A stretch of DNA of 64,000 nucleotides from Marinilabiliales bacterium. Lineage in GTDB: Bacteria > Bacteroidota > Bacteroidia > Bacteroidales > SZUA-534. The stretch spans positions 1-64,000 of the forward strand of contig DOTG01000004.1 of the NCBI GenBank assembly GCA_003512955.1. Direction: 5' to 3'. Within the stretch, counting starts at the first letter, position 1. Every line of letters starts with the position of its first letter. The translations under genes and the position numbers were made by a program. Below are positions 33,750 through 42,779 of the stretch, piece by piece. A model generated the notes under the pieces. It had not been told where the DNA came from, did no database searches, and saw nothing but the letters and a program-made list of their open reading frames with translations.

Positions 33750-34727
33750 TTATTTCGATACAGTGATTTTACGGTTACTTACCCGGTTGTTGTTTTTCAT
33801 TTGAACATAGTAGATTCCATTGTTCAAGTTGCCGGCATTTAATTCCAATTGGTAATCACCTGCCATGCGGTTGCCTGCATTTATTTCCTGAACTTTTTGT
33901 CCAATAGCATTGAAAACCATAAAAGAAACATCGCCCGATTCAACCACGTTGTAATTTAAAGTTGTAACGGTTGCAAATGGATTGGGATAGTTTTGATCTA
34001 AATCGTTGCTCAAATTTGCTTTTAACTTGTCATGAACACCAACAGTGGTGGCATCGCCTAATTCGGCAGCTTCATCGGCTGTTAAAGCAACATCCCAAAT
34101 AGCGATTTCAGAGCACTGCATAGTATTGTCTTCACCATCGTTATCGGCAAAGAATAGAATTGATTCTGCCAAAGCATCGCGGCTATCAACTTCTTGGAAA
34201 ACACCAGCCACCCATATTTCGCCATCAACATACACATTGTAGGAAACCCCATTTTCAACCGAAACAATCACGCGGTACCATGTAGCAGCTTCCATAGCCA
34301 ATTCAGAATACCCATAACGCCAAGCTCCAATTAAGTTGCTGGTATTAAGAAACATTGAAGCATCGGTAGCATTTTCGATATTCGTTTGAAAAATAGCATG
34401 CCACAAGCTTGATTCAGGCATTGAGATGTCGAACATCAAACTATAAACGTTCACAGAATCACCGCCCCCGTTGGCATCAATACCGTGAGTAACCGTTATA
34501 TATTCGCCCATTTTCACTTCAACAGCTAAGTTGCCTGTAACGGGGCCATCAACTGATGCAAGCGTTCCTTCAAACGTAAGATTACTACCAATGGTGGCTT
34601 TCTCAAGATTGGATGCATCATCGAATTTCCAGTGGCCTTTTTTTTCAGGCACCTGAGCTAAAACAACGGAACCTGCAAGAAGGCTCATCAATACTACAGC
34701 AAAAGTAAATCTCGTTTTCATAAGCAT
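33750..34727 (-). CDS. Surface LamG protein with T9SS sorting signal
   Basis: 325 residues: signal peptide (1-25, ending VVLAQ), LamG module (26-230), linker, and type IX sorting domain (from NYPNPFATVTTLNY to the Lys C-terminus). No enzymatic domain, so it is probably a surface glycan- or ligand-binding protein of this locus. It is a paralogue of the LamG part of the next gene, which suggests one module was duplicated and fused to a phosphoesterase. Start may be the second Met (34721). Immediately downstream of susD on the same strand. Confidence 0.8.
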   Translation of the reverse strand: MLMKTRFTFAVVLMSLLAGSVVLAQVPEKKGHWKFDDASNLEKATIGSNLTFEGTLASVDGPVTGNLAVEVKMGEYITVTHGIDANGGGDSVNVYSLMFDISMPESSLWHAIFQTNIENATDASMFLNTSNLIGAWRYGYSELAMEAATWYRVIVSVENGVSYNVYVDGEIWVAGVFQEVDSRDALAESILFFADNDGEDNTMQCSEIAIWDVALTADEAAELGDATTVGVHDKLKANLSNDLDQNYPNPFATVTTLNYNVVESGDVSFMVFNAIGQKVQEINAGNRMAGDYQLELNAGNLNNGIYYVQMKNNNRVSNRKITVSK

Positions 34728-34799
34728 TTGTTTTTAGTTAATTAAAATTACTATATTATTATTCTGATTTATAAATTATTAAGCAATTGTTTATTAGAA

Positions 34800-36329
34800 T
34801 TATTTCAATAACCACATCACCTTGTTAATTTCATCATAGCCATCATACTGTCGGTTTAAGGCCTCAATCAGGTTTTCCTGATTGTAACTAGTTTCTGATT
34901 CAGGGTACAAACAACGCAGTGGTAAAGCATTTGGGTTATTCTCGTTCATACTTGTTGCTGGATTAATAGGGAATTCAGGATAACTATTCCTTCGATACTC
35001 AAAATAGCTAAAATCGGCATCCTGCATAAAACGCAGCAAATATTCCTGCATCCATACTTGTTTTAATTGTTCATCAGTGGTTGCCTTGAATGCTGCTTCA
35101 CCGGTAAAATAACCGTCTATATAGTTTTGGTCAATGGCCACACTGTGAGCATATAAATCTAAACAAAAGTTCATTTTATTGGTAAGGGCTGCTTTTACCC
35201 CACTCTCATAATATTCTTGGCCAGTTCCGGTAGTAAACCAACCTCTGATGCGGGCTTCAGCCAAAATTAATTGCTGTTCGGCATACGACAACATTATCAA
35301 GGGCTCACAGGCATATTCCGCTGCGTATTGCAAATTTAACCGCGAAAGTTTATTGGCTTTATAAAGCACATTCATATCACTGTATTCCATTGATACATCA
35401 ACCCCTACATAGGCGGCAGTATCGGTTTGTTCAAAACCTGCTGTAATTTGTGCCGCTGCGGGTTCACAAAAATAAAACAACCGCCTGTCGTTCAGTTTTT
35501 TCAGATTCGAAACCAGCAAATCGCTGGCAACCGTTTTAGGAGTAAACATAGAATTGTCACTATACAAAGGATGCGGATTGGTTGCTGAATAAACCAACCC
35601 AAGGTATTCATCGGCGCTAGTCATTAAATTTCCGGCAGTTACTATTTCAGCAAAACGGTTCTTAATATCCAATGCGGCATCATCAACTTTGGGGCTTAAA
35701 CTCATTAATACTTGCAAGGTAAAAGCATTTACTGCTTTGCGCCATTTCGCCGGATCGCCATTAAACGGGGTTGGGTCACCATCGAATTTAATATTTTGTG
35801 CAAAGTATTGATCGGCTGCTTGCAATTCATCGAGAATACCCAGAAAAATGTCTTTTTGCAAGTCGTATTTTGGTTTAAACAACCCATCAATCCCTTTACC
35901 CGCTTGAGTATAGGGAATATCGCCCATCCAAAGGGTAGTTCTAAAAAATAACCTTGCCCTGGCAAAACTGGCAATTCCTCTATATGAGGGTTCCATTACG
36001 GTACCTGTTGCAGCTTCTACCATGGCATCAATATTGGGTAAAAGCACCATTCCACCAAAACTTCCACTGCCAAAATCGTTGTATTGGGCGCCATTTTTAC
36101 CAAGAACGGCAAACCCAACATATTTCGATAAAGTGTTTTCTGAAATGTAACTCATGGCATCGCCACTATGTCCGAGCATTCCTATTACCACATTGGTACA
36201 AATTAAAGGTGCTGGTACTACTTCTGTAGCATCAGGATTGGTGTTTAACTCTTCGAAATTACTGCAGTTAAACAGGGAAAGCAGAACAAATAAGAAACCT
36301 GCTTTAATATATAATAATCTGTGTTTCAT
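34800..36329 (-). CDS. SusD/RagB-family outer-membrane lipoprotein
   Basis: Glycan-binding surface lid that partners SusC. About 509 residues, helical with TPR-like repeats. Lipobox-containing signal peptide ends LLSLFNC, so Cys is lipidated. It opens with FEELNTNPDATEVVPAPL, and the ending VLMPIPQ type is replaced by ALPLRCLYPESETSYNQENL, both typical of the SusD-like group 2 family. I start at the second Met (36329); an in-frame ATG nine bases upstream is possible. Only about 20 bases downstream of the susC stop, so translationally close. Confidence 0.88.
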   Translation of the reverse strand: MKHRLLYIKAGFLFVLLSLFNCSNFEELNTNPDATEVVPAPLICTNVVIGMLGHSGDAMSYISENTLSKYVGFAVLGKNGAQYNDFGSGSFGGMVLLPNIDAMVEAATGTVMEPSYRGIASFARARLFFRTTLWMGDIPYTQAGKGIDGLFKPKYDLQKDIFLGILDELQAADQYFAQNIKFDGDPTPFNGDPAKWRKAVNAFTLQVLMSLSPKVDDAALDIKNRFAEIVTAGNLMTSADEYLGLVYSATNPHPLYSDNSMFTPKTVASDLLVSNLKKLNDRRLFYFCEPAAAQITAGFEQTDTAAYVGVDVSMEYSDMNVLYKANKLSRLNLQYAAEYACEPLIMLSYAEQQLILAEARIRGWFTTGTGQEYYESGVKAALTNKMNFCLDLYAHSVAIDQNYIDGYFTGEAAFKATTDEQLKQVWMQEYLLRFMQDADFSYFEYRRNSYPEFPINPATSMNENNPNALPLRCLYPESETSYNQENLIEALNRQYDGYDEINKVMWLLK

Positions 36330-36349
36330 GTCATTCATTTTTAAAATAA

Positions 36350-39300
36350 TTAAAAAACCACTTTCAAGTTTAACCCCACATATCGAATGGAGGGATCGCT
36401 AAAGTTCTCATATCCTCCATCAGGGTCAGAATATTTAAATTGCTTTGCCCATAAAAATAAGTTTTGACCAATAGCTGACACCGATGCTGATTGCATCATC
36501 ATTTTTGAACAGATTGTAGTTGGAAGTTTATAAGTTATCGCCAACTCACGGATTTTAAAGAAAGTCGCATCATAAACATCCACGGTTGATGGATTACCAC
36601 CCCAAGCTGTACCACTATGCAGGGTATTAATGTAGTTCTGATAGGTAGTAGCAACATCATTGGGGACAAAAACGCGGTCGTCGGTAATTATATTCCCATA
36701 CACATCGTAGGTAGCTGAACCCGATTCAACCATTACACCCTGACCGATATAGTTTCTGCTTCCTGAAACAGTAGCATCGAGGTAACGCTCAGGAACAACC
36801 GATTTGGGATGCGACCCAGAACGCCACATATACATTTCGGTTACAGTTTTGGTTAATCCGCCAACCCTTCCATCAATGGAAATACTAGCATCCCAGTTTT
36901 TATAGCTTACTCGGTTGGTAATCCCCCAAATCCAATCAGGATCAGAGTAGCCAATATTTGAAGGGTACAATGAATAAAGAGGAACCCCATTTCTGTGGAT
37001 AATATTTCCTGAAGGGTCGTATTGATAGTCGTAAGTTACATAGGCATCCGTTCTTTTTCCTTCGTCAATCCAGGGGTGATCCTCAATTAATTCATCAAGG
37101 GCGGTGTAATAGGTGGCATAAGTAGTCCAGTTAAAGGCTACATCCCAAGTAAGTTCTTTTGTCTTGTACGGTGTAGTATTTAACGTTACTTCCCATCCTT
37201 TTTTTGTGTATTCGGTATCGCTGTTGATATAATTATTATAATAACCTGATGCACTACTGATTTCGGCATACTCTAGCCCATCATACTTTCTTTTCTGGTA
37301 ATAGGCAATATCAACCGATGCTCTGTTTTTATAAATATTTACCGCAGTTCCCAGTTCCCATGTAGCTGAGCCTTCAGCATATACATCGTCATTCCTGATA
37401 GTTGTTGGTAATGTGGCGGAGCTCAAAGTCCCCCAGCCATTTTGAGTAATATTATAAACGCTATTAATTTCGTAAATACTTGGAATATCTCTGGCAACCG
37501 TCCATGATGCTCTCAGTTTCCATAACGATAACCAATCAATTTCAGGTAAAAGTTCCGAAGCAATAAAACTACCCGATAAAGAGGGGTAAGTGTACATCCG
37601 GTTTTTTTTCGAAAGGGTAGAACTCCAGTCGTTACGGTAAGTAGCATCCACATAAATTAGTTTGTTCCACGATAATACCAACCGACCAAATAAACTGTTT
37701 ACCTGCTTTCTGTATATATTCGATTCCACTATTGGGTTCTCAACAGAACCTGCCAAAGAATAAAATCCAGGAACTTTTATACCGCCCTGGGTACGTGAAT
37801 CGGTACCCTCATCCTGATTATATGCTATACTTCCACCCAACAATCCATCAATAGAAAATTTTCCAAGTTCATGTATTCCTGTCAATAAAAAATCATTATT
37901 GAAACTATAACCCCGTCCCAATCCAATATTATAGGAACCTAAGGTGGATTCGCCCCAAACTTGGTTTCCATTATTAACAACAGTAGCAGAACCTGCACTT
38001 ATTAGCGAACTCATGGGCACGGTAATCACCTGCCGATTGCTGTACGTATCGTAACCCGAACGAATGGTAGCCTTTAACCAAGGGGCAAAGCTATAACTTA
38101 ACGTAATGGAGGCGTTTAAAATATCCTTGTCTAAACTGTGTGTCCGTTCGTTTCGGTCAAAATAGGGATTGTTGTTGGTATCGGAAAAACTATTGTTTTG
38201 AGATACATTGGGTGTTATCCAATAGTCTTGTAAATCAAGCACGTTAAAATCGGGAGCCGACCAAATTAAAAGGGAATACATTGGGTCGTAACCCGTATAA
38301 CCATTAAACCCAATATTTGGCGAAGTATGTTTGTTGTACGACATGGAAGATGCTAAAGTAAAATTATCAGCCTTAATGTCGCCACTCATGCTATAGGTAA
38401 ACTTGTTAAACATAGAGTTTGGATATTGCCCCTTGTTTTGCACTGAAGTGGCCGATACCCTGAAACTCCCTATTTCACTTTGGTGAGAAATATTTATGTT
38501 GTTATTTAAAATATAACCGGGCTCTAAAAAATTTTTGAAATTATCTTTTCCAACCGGTAGATAGGGCATTGATTTGCGAACCTTTTCAATCGGATCCCAT
38601 TGAATGACCATTTGACCTTCCAAAGGAGGCCCCCAGGAGCCGTCACCATTTGTAACCGCCGACAATTCCCCATTTATCAATTCAACTTCGCGTCCGTAAA
38701 CCGATTGTGCTTCGGGGATTGCCAAAAAACCAGCAGCAAACATATTACTACTATTCAACGAAACGGTTAGCCCCTTTTTTTCACTCCCTTTTTTAGTGGT
38801 AATCATAATAGCTCCCGTTTGTCCCCGGTATCCATATAAAGCGGAAGCCGTTGCCCCTTTCAAGATGCTTAGGCTCTCAATGTCATCAGAGGGAATATCT
38901 CTTAGAGTCATGTTGGCATAAGGAACCCCATCAATAACTAAAATGGGTTCTTCACCACGAATCAACACGGTAGGTTCTTCGGCAAATTCGGTGCTGTTTA
39001 ATACATTTAAACCGGCTACTTTTCCTGTAAGCGAGGTTCCCACATCTACGGTTTTTACGGTTTGTAAACCTTCACCCTCGACTGCCTGCACCGAATAGCC
39101 AATAGCTTTCACTTCACGTTTAATTCCCAAAGCTGTTACCACTACCTCATCCAAACCTTTGGTGTCCACTTCCATTTTAATATCAACCTCTGATTTGCCC
39201 ACCAGGGCAATCGTTTGAGTTTTATAACCAATAAAGGAAAAGATTAGGCTGGTATTCGCATCAGGCACTTCTAATGAATAATTCCCTTCAAAATCGGTAA

Positions 39301-39724
39301 TGGCTCCCACACTGGTTCCCTGAATCCGGATGTTTACTCCAGGAAGTGGTTCGTTGGTTCCAATGTCCGTGATTCGCCCGCTTACTTTAATCGGCTTTAC
39401 CTTCTCCTGCTGAGGGTTATCTTTCTTTGGTGTCAGAATGATTTGCCGGTTGCTGATTACATATTGAATGGTACCATCTTTAAAAAGGTTATCCAGAATT
39501 TCGGTGATGGATACATCTTTATAAACAGCATCTACCTTACGCGTTACGTCTATAATTTTTTCGTTCACCAAAAAACTAAAGCTGGTCTGCTTTTCAATCT
39601 CGTTCAATACATCATTGAGTGTTACATCTGTCATATTTATCGAAATCCGCTCCGTTTGGGCAACCAAAAGGGTGGGAAGTATCGCAAATGCAACCAGCAA
39701 TCCAATAAGTTTTCTTGTTATCAT
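36350..39724 (-). CDS. SusC/RagA TonB-dependent transporter with STN signalling domain
   Basis: 1124 residues: signal peptide (1-22), STN domain (about 25-98, INMTDVTLNDVLNEIEKQTSFSF ending QIILTPKK), CarboxypepD-regulatory-like domain (110-190, VSGRITDIGTNEPLPGVNI), plug (about 195-310, DEVVVTALGIKREVK to GAIMITTKKG) and outer-membrane barrel ending in a Phe. The STN domain contacts the FecR-type anti-sigma in the periplasm, matching the neighbouring genes. Imports oligosaccharide; the ligand is unknown. A GGGG-TATT-CCCC palindrome lies upstream. Confidence 0.93.
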   Translation of the reverse strand: MITRKLIGLLVAFAILPTLLVAQTERISINMTDVTLNDVLNEIEKQTSFSFLVNEKIIDVTRKVDAVYKDVSITEILDNLFKDGTIQYVISNRQIILTPKKDNPQQEKVKPIKVSGRITDIGTNEPLPGVNIRIQGTSVGAITDFEGNYSLEVPDANTSLIFSFIGYKTQTIALVGKSEVDIKMEVDTKGLDEVVVTALGIKREVKAIGYSVQAVEGEGLQTVKTVDVGTSLTGKVAGLNVLNSTEFAEEPTVLIRGEEPILVIDGVPYANMTLRDIPSDDIESLSILKGATASALYGYRGQTGAIMITTKKGSEKKGLTVSLNSSNMFAAGFLAIPEAQSVYGREVELINGELSAVTNGDGSWGPPLEGQMVIQWDPIEKVRKSMPYLPVGKDNFKNFLEPGYILNNNINISHQSEIGSFRVSATSVQNKGQYPNSMFNKFTYSMSGDIKADNFTLASSMSYNKHTSPNIGFNGYTGYDPMYSLLIWSAPDFNVLDLQDYWITPNVSQNNSFSDTNNNPYFDRNERTHSLDKDILNASITLSYSFAPWLKATIRSGYDTYSNRQVITVPMSSLISAGSATVVNNGNQVWGESTLGSYNIGLGRGYSFNNDFLLTGIHELGKFSIDGLLGGSIAYNQDEGTDSRTQGGIKVPGFYSLAGSVENPIVESNIYRKQVNSLFGRLVLSWNKLIYVDATYRNDWSSTLSKKNRMYTYPSLSGSFIASELLPEIDWLSLWKLRASWTVARDIPSIYEINSVYNITQNGWGTLSSATLPTTIRNDDVYAEGSATWELGTAVNIYKNRASVDIAYYQKRKYDGLEYAEISSASGYYNNYINSDTEYTKKGWEVTLNTTPYKTKELTWDVAFNWTTYATYYTALDELIEDHPWIDEGKRTDAYVTYDYQYDPSGNIIHRNGVPLYSLYPSNIGYSDPDWIWGITNRVSYKNWDASISIDGRVGGLTKTVTEMYMWRSGSHPKSVVPERYLDATVSGSRNYIGQGVMVESGSATYDVYGNIITDDRVFVPNDVATTYQNYINTLHSGTAWGGNPSTVDVYDATFFKIRELAITYKLPTTICSKMMMQSASVSAIGQNLFLWAKQFKYSDPDGGYENFSDPSIRYVGLNLKVVF

Positions 39725-39824
39725 ACTTGATATTTTAATTTTAACTCCAATAATATTCTAGTATCAAAAACTCCTGTTTTTAATAAATTCATTCACAAAA
39801 CTGTTATCAAAAGAATAAAATCTA

Positions 39825-39840
39825 TTGGGGAATACCCCCC
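39825..39840 (-). promoter_or_regulatory. G-tract palindrome upstream of susC
   Basis: On the minus strand GGGGGGTATTCCCCAA; GGGG/CCCC pair around TATT. It lies about 100 bases before the susC ATG in the 189-base FecR-SusC gap. Position suggests control of the SusC operon, but no consensus for the ECF promoter is known to me here. Confidence 0.35.
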
Positions 39841-39912
39841 ACGATTTGAGACCCGTAAATTTATCCTGCTCCTGATTTGTTGAATTTTGTTTTCATCGTT
39901 ATCGTGTAAAGG

Positions 39913-40953
39913 TTATTTGTTTGCTGCGTAAATAATGATTTTGCGTCTTGAAAAAGTACCGTCATTCAACGGGTTAGGTTCAATTTCTGTGTAATCGATG
40001 GGCGACGATATCTTCAGCAGGCGCAACAATTCATTAAGGGGTTCATTTTCAAAGCTGGCCCTGAACCGATATTGTTCTACCGAATCGCCGACAACCTCGA
40101 TATCAACATTATATTGGCGTCCGATCTTTTTAGCCACATCGCTCAAAAGGTCGTTCCGGAATACCAATTTGCCGTCTTTCCAGGCAATGTGTTTGTAAGT
40201 ATCTTCTGACTGAACGGAAGCCTTTCCATTCAGGACATTGTAAATTAGATGATCATTTGGTTTTAACGATGAAATAACAACCTGATTCCCTTTTGCATCG
40301 GTTTTTGTGACGGCAACTTTCCCTTCAGCCAACGAAACCGATGGGTTTCCATCCTTTGAATAAGCCATGACATTGAAGCGGGTACCTGTAGCTTTCACGC
40401 TAAAATAGGCGGTATTCACATAAAAAGGCGATTCGGTATTGGATTTTACCTCAAAATAAGCTTCCCCGGATAAATGCACGGTTCTGCTCTTTTTACCGAA
40501 CCTGTTGGGGTATTCGATACTGCTGCCTGCATTCAGCCATACTTTCGAACCATCGGGTAAATCAAAGGCGGCAAAGGAACCAAATGGAGCCGAAATTTTG
40601 GTATGTTGAGCTTCGGCTTGGGAACTGCTTTTGATTTTACCCAGACTTAACCATAGGGTAGCAATAAGCAAAGGCAGCAATAAAAAGGCAGCAGCCCGAT
40701 GCCAAAACTGCCAGAAAGTAATTTTTTTATCCCCGGACTCAATCTGTTTTAAAACTTTGGCAAGGGCTTTATCTGTTGAAACGGGAAGTTCTTCGGTCGA
40801 TTCCCAGAAGTTCTTGATCTGCATGAAGTGAATCCGGTTCTTTTCCGATTGGCGAATCCATGAAATGAGTCTGGCTGCCTCTTCCGGTGTCAAATCCCCA
40901 TGAAGGAATGAGGCAATCAATGAATCTATATCGGTGTAATTGTTTGTGTCCAT
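39913..40953 (-). CDS. FecR-family anti-sigma factor
   Basis: About 346 residues. N-terminal cytosolic sigma-binding domain (DIDSLIASFLHGDLTPEEAARLISWI), one TM segment (AAAFLLLPLLIATLWLSLG), then a periplasmic FecR domain (APFGSFAAFDLPDGSKVWLNAGSSIEYP, EAYFEV, TGTRFNVMAY) and a C-terminal STN-like segment that matches the SusC STN partner. I use the ATG at 40953 (MDTNNYTD); an in-frame upstream start ten codons earlier gives a basic peptide unlike the family. Transcribed after the sigma gene, 80-base gap. Confidence 0.9.
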   Translation of the reverse strand: MDTNNYTDIDSLIASFLHGDLTPEEAARLISWIRQSEKNRIHFMQIKNFWESTEELPVSTDKALAKVLKQIESGDKKITFWQFWHRAAAFLLLPLLIATLWLSLGKIKSSSQAEAQHTKISAPFGSFAAFDLPDGSKVWLNAGSSIEYPNRFGKKSRTVHLSGEAYFEVKSNTESPFYVNTAYFSVKATGTRFNVMAYSKDGNPSVSLAEGKVAVTKTDAKGNQVVISSLKPNDHLIYNVLNGKASVQSEDTYKHIAWKDGKLVFRNDLLSDVAKKIGRQYNVDIEVVGDSVEQYRFRASFENEPLNELLRLLKISSPIDYTEIEPNPLNDGTFSRRKIIIYAANK

Positions 40954-41033
40954 AAATGTTATTTCAATTAAACGACGTTTCAAAAAAGAAACCCCACATT
41001 CATATTGTCACTTTTTTTTCAGAAGTAATTTTT

Positions 41034-41618
41034 TTATCTCAACGTTATAAAAGCCACAACCAGCAATAGGAAATCTTTGAGTTCCTCCCTTAAAAGCAAA
41101 AGAGCTTTGCTAATCCGCACCTCCACCGTACGGACCGAAACCTCAAGTTTTTTGGCAATTTCCTGATAATTAAGGGCCTCAAATCGGTTCATTTTAAATG
41201 CTTGGGAATACGGTTCAGGGAGTTTAGCCAGTGCTTCATCCAATTTATCTTGAAGTTCGGAATGCAAAATATAGTTTTCGGTATTGTTTTCCGATAAAAC
41301 CGGGTGTTCCAAAATAACCGATGCAAAATTTGTTTTGACTTTCAGATGCCGCAACCAATCGAGGCTCTGATTTTGGACAGATTTCAGCAGGTATGATTTT
41401 AACGATGTTTGAACAACCAATCCATTGCGGTGTTCCCAAAGTTTTAAAAAACGATCCTGAACAATCTCTTCAGATGCTTGCAGGTTGCGGGTAAAGCTAA
41501 AGGAAAAAACCACCAAATCCTTGTAGTATTTTGTAAATATAAAGGTAAATGCCGATTTATCATCGTTGCATAACCTTTCCACAAGTTGGTTGTCATTACT
41601 ATTGGCTTGAATTATCAT
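41034..41618 (-). CDS. ECF RNA polymerase sigma factor (FecI-like, Bacteroidota type)
   Basis: About 194 residues with region 2 (FIFTKYYKDLVVFSFSFTRNLQASEEIVQDRFLKLWEHR) and region 4 (LPEPYSQAFKMNRFEALNYQEIAKKLEVSVRTVEVRISKALLLLRE). C-terminus is a short hydrophobic stretch (FLLLVVAFITLR), unusual for a cytosolic sigma factor. Start taken at 41618 because an AGGTGG sequence precedes it and the candidate -7 at 41651-41658 would put an upstream ATG at the transcription start. Released by FecR when SusC binds ligand. Confidence 0.9.
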   Translation of the reverse strand: MIIQANSNDNQLVERLCNDDKSAFTFIFTKYYKDLVVFSFSFTRNLQASEEIVQDRFLKLWEHRNGLVVQTSLKSYLLKSVQNQSLDWLRHLKVKTNFASVILEHPVLSENNTENYILHSELQDKLDEALAKLPEPYSQAFKMNRFEALNYQEIAKKLEVSVRTVEVRISKALLLLREELKDFLLLVVAFITLR

Positions 41619-41650
41619 GCTATAACCACCTTTTGGATTCATTCATGTTT

Positions 41651-41658
41651 CGAATTTA
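41651..41658 (-). promoter_or_regulatory. -7 element for the sigma gene
   Basis: TAAATTCG on the minus strand (TAnnTTCG variant). Expected start near 41644, 26 bases before the chosen ATG. Confidence 0.4.
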
Positions 41659-41860
41659 TCTTTTTTTCACGAAACTTTCTTGATTATTAGCAATACTGTT
41701 TTGTTAAAAAATAGTTATCTGGTGTGGAACCTTTGGTACATCAAGCCATTCATGAGATGAAAACAATGAATAGGAATTATCAGGTATGTTGCAAAACAAG
41801 GATTTGATTGGGGTTGGCAGGAAACATCATAATCGATCTGCTTATTTCAACACTCATACA

Positions 41861-41908
41861 AAATAAAAAGAGTTTATTCAACGGAAATATTACCGCTAAA
41901 TAAACCCT
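41861..41908 (-). terminator. Terminator of the NifX-like/DUF134 pair
   Basis: On the minus strand AGGGTTTATT (41899-41908) pairs with AATAAACTCT (41869-41878) and is followed by TTTTATTTT (41861-41868). It sits about 40 bases after the NifX-like stop. The rest of 41659-41860 contains no gene. Confidence 0.7.
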
Positions 41909-41945
41909 TAAATATTTTCAGATCATTTTTATAAATAGATACTTT

Positions 41946-42329
41946 TTAGTGTTGGCACTGGTGTCCGTGATCATGCCCATGGTGATGATGTTCATGGGTT
42001 CCACATAGAATAAGAGAATCCTTTACCTTGCCCTCCAGGTAATCGGCAATTACCTGTTTGGTTTCGCCCCGGCATCCCCGGATGACTTTGATATCGGCAA
42101 ACATCACTTTGTTATAGGCTCCCTGACCCATGTTCCCCGCTAACATTATATCCACGCCTTTGGTTTTTAATTCGCTTACTATGTCCGATTTACAACCGCA
42201 ACCCTGTAAGGATGGAACAACTTCTTCGGAAAGTATTTCTTTTTCCTCAACCGTATAAACGGTAAAATACTCGCAATGTCCAAAATGGTCGTCAACCTGG
42301 CCGTTTCGTGTTGGAATGGCAATTTTCAT
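41946..42329 (-). CDS. NifB/NifX-family protein with His-rich tail
   Basis: 127 residues of the dinitrogenase iron-molybdenum cofactor biosynthesis fold: MKIAIPTRNGQVDDHFGHCEYF, GCGCKSDIVSELKTKGVDIMLAGNMGQGAYNK, GCRGE. A His/Asp-rich tail (HEHHHHGHDHGHQCQH) suggests metal binding. Nitrogenase genes are not in the window. Family members near DUF134 genes in anaerobes belong to the 'orange protein' group, which carry metal-sulfur clusters, so a metal role is more likely than nitrogen fixation. Follows the DUF134 gene, 35 bases apart. Confidence 0.85.
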   Translation of the reverse strand: MKIAIPTRNGQVDDHFGHCEYFTVYTVEEKEILSEEVVPSLQGCGCKSDIVSELKTKGVDIMLAGNMGQGAYNKVMFADIKVIRGCRGETKQVIADYLEGKVKDSLILCGTHEHHHHGHDHGHQCQH

Positions 42330-42364
42330 ATTTCAAAATTTTAAAAGTTAAATTCTATTTTCGA

Positions 42365-42706
42365 TTAACGTTCGGTTTCTTTTGCTGGTTCAACCTCCCT
42401 TGCTGAATCTGGTTCCAGATGGAAATTTGCCGGGTGCTCAAACCGGATGGCTTTCCCGTGAATAAGGGCACTGGCAATTTTCTGATGCGCTAACATCAGT
42501 ATCCGTCCGAAGGTCTGCCTCGAAATTTTCATCCGTAAAGCAGCTTCCTCCTGATAGAGTCCCTCAAAATCCGCCAATCTTATGGCCTCAAATTCATCGA
42601 GCCCCAAACTTTCCTCTTCCATTTCACGGAGTGGAATCCCCACTGGCTTGTAATAGGTAATGTTTGGAATATTTTCAATATGTCGGTAACATTTAGTTCT
42701 TGGCAT
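42365..42706 (-). CDS. DUF134-family DNA-binding protein
   Basis: 113 residues. Seen: PRTKCYRHIENIPNITYYKPVGIPL at the N-terminus, LGLDEFEAIRLADFEGLYQEEAALRMKISRQTFGRIL, a helix-turn-helix of the sigma-region-4/YlxM type. Proteins of this family often lie beside NifX-like genes, as here. Its start codon is embedded in one of two direct copies of a sequence that also abuts the -7 element, suggesting autoregulation. The acidic C-terminal tail (EPDSAREVEPAKETER) has no obvious fold. Confidence 0.85.
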   Translation of the reverse strand: MPRTKCYRHIENIPNITYYKPVGIPLREMEEESLGLDEFEAIRLADFEGLYQEEAALRMKISRQTFGRILMLAHQKIASALIHGKAIRFEHPANFHLEPDSAREVEPAKETER

Positions 42707-42748
42707 ATGCTCAATTTAAGGTGGTGCAAATATAAGCATATGCTCAAT
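42703..42748 (-). promoter_or_regulatory. Promoter with paired candidate operators for the DUF134 gene
   Basis: -7 element TATATTTG (42727-42734, minus strand). A 13-base motif ATTGAGCATATGC occurs twice as a direct repeat: at 42736-42748 just upstream of the -7, and at 42703-42715, spanning the start codon. Start-to-start distance is 33 bases, close to three helical turns. The motif core is the palindrome GCATATGC. Confidence 0.6.
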
Positions 42749-42779
42749 ATAAACATGAAATTCAGAAGAAAACTTTATC

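Noticed and set aside
41946..42329. Nitrogen fixation gene
   Set aside because: The NifX-like fold alone, with a His tail and a DUF134 partner, does not indicate nitrogenase; no nifHDK-type sequence is present.
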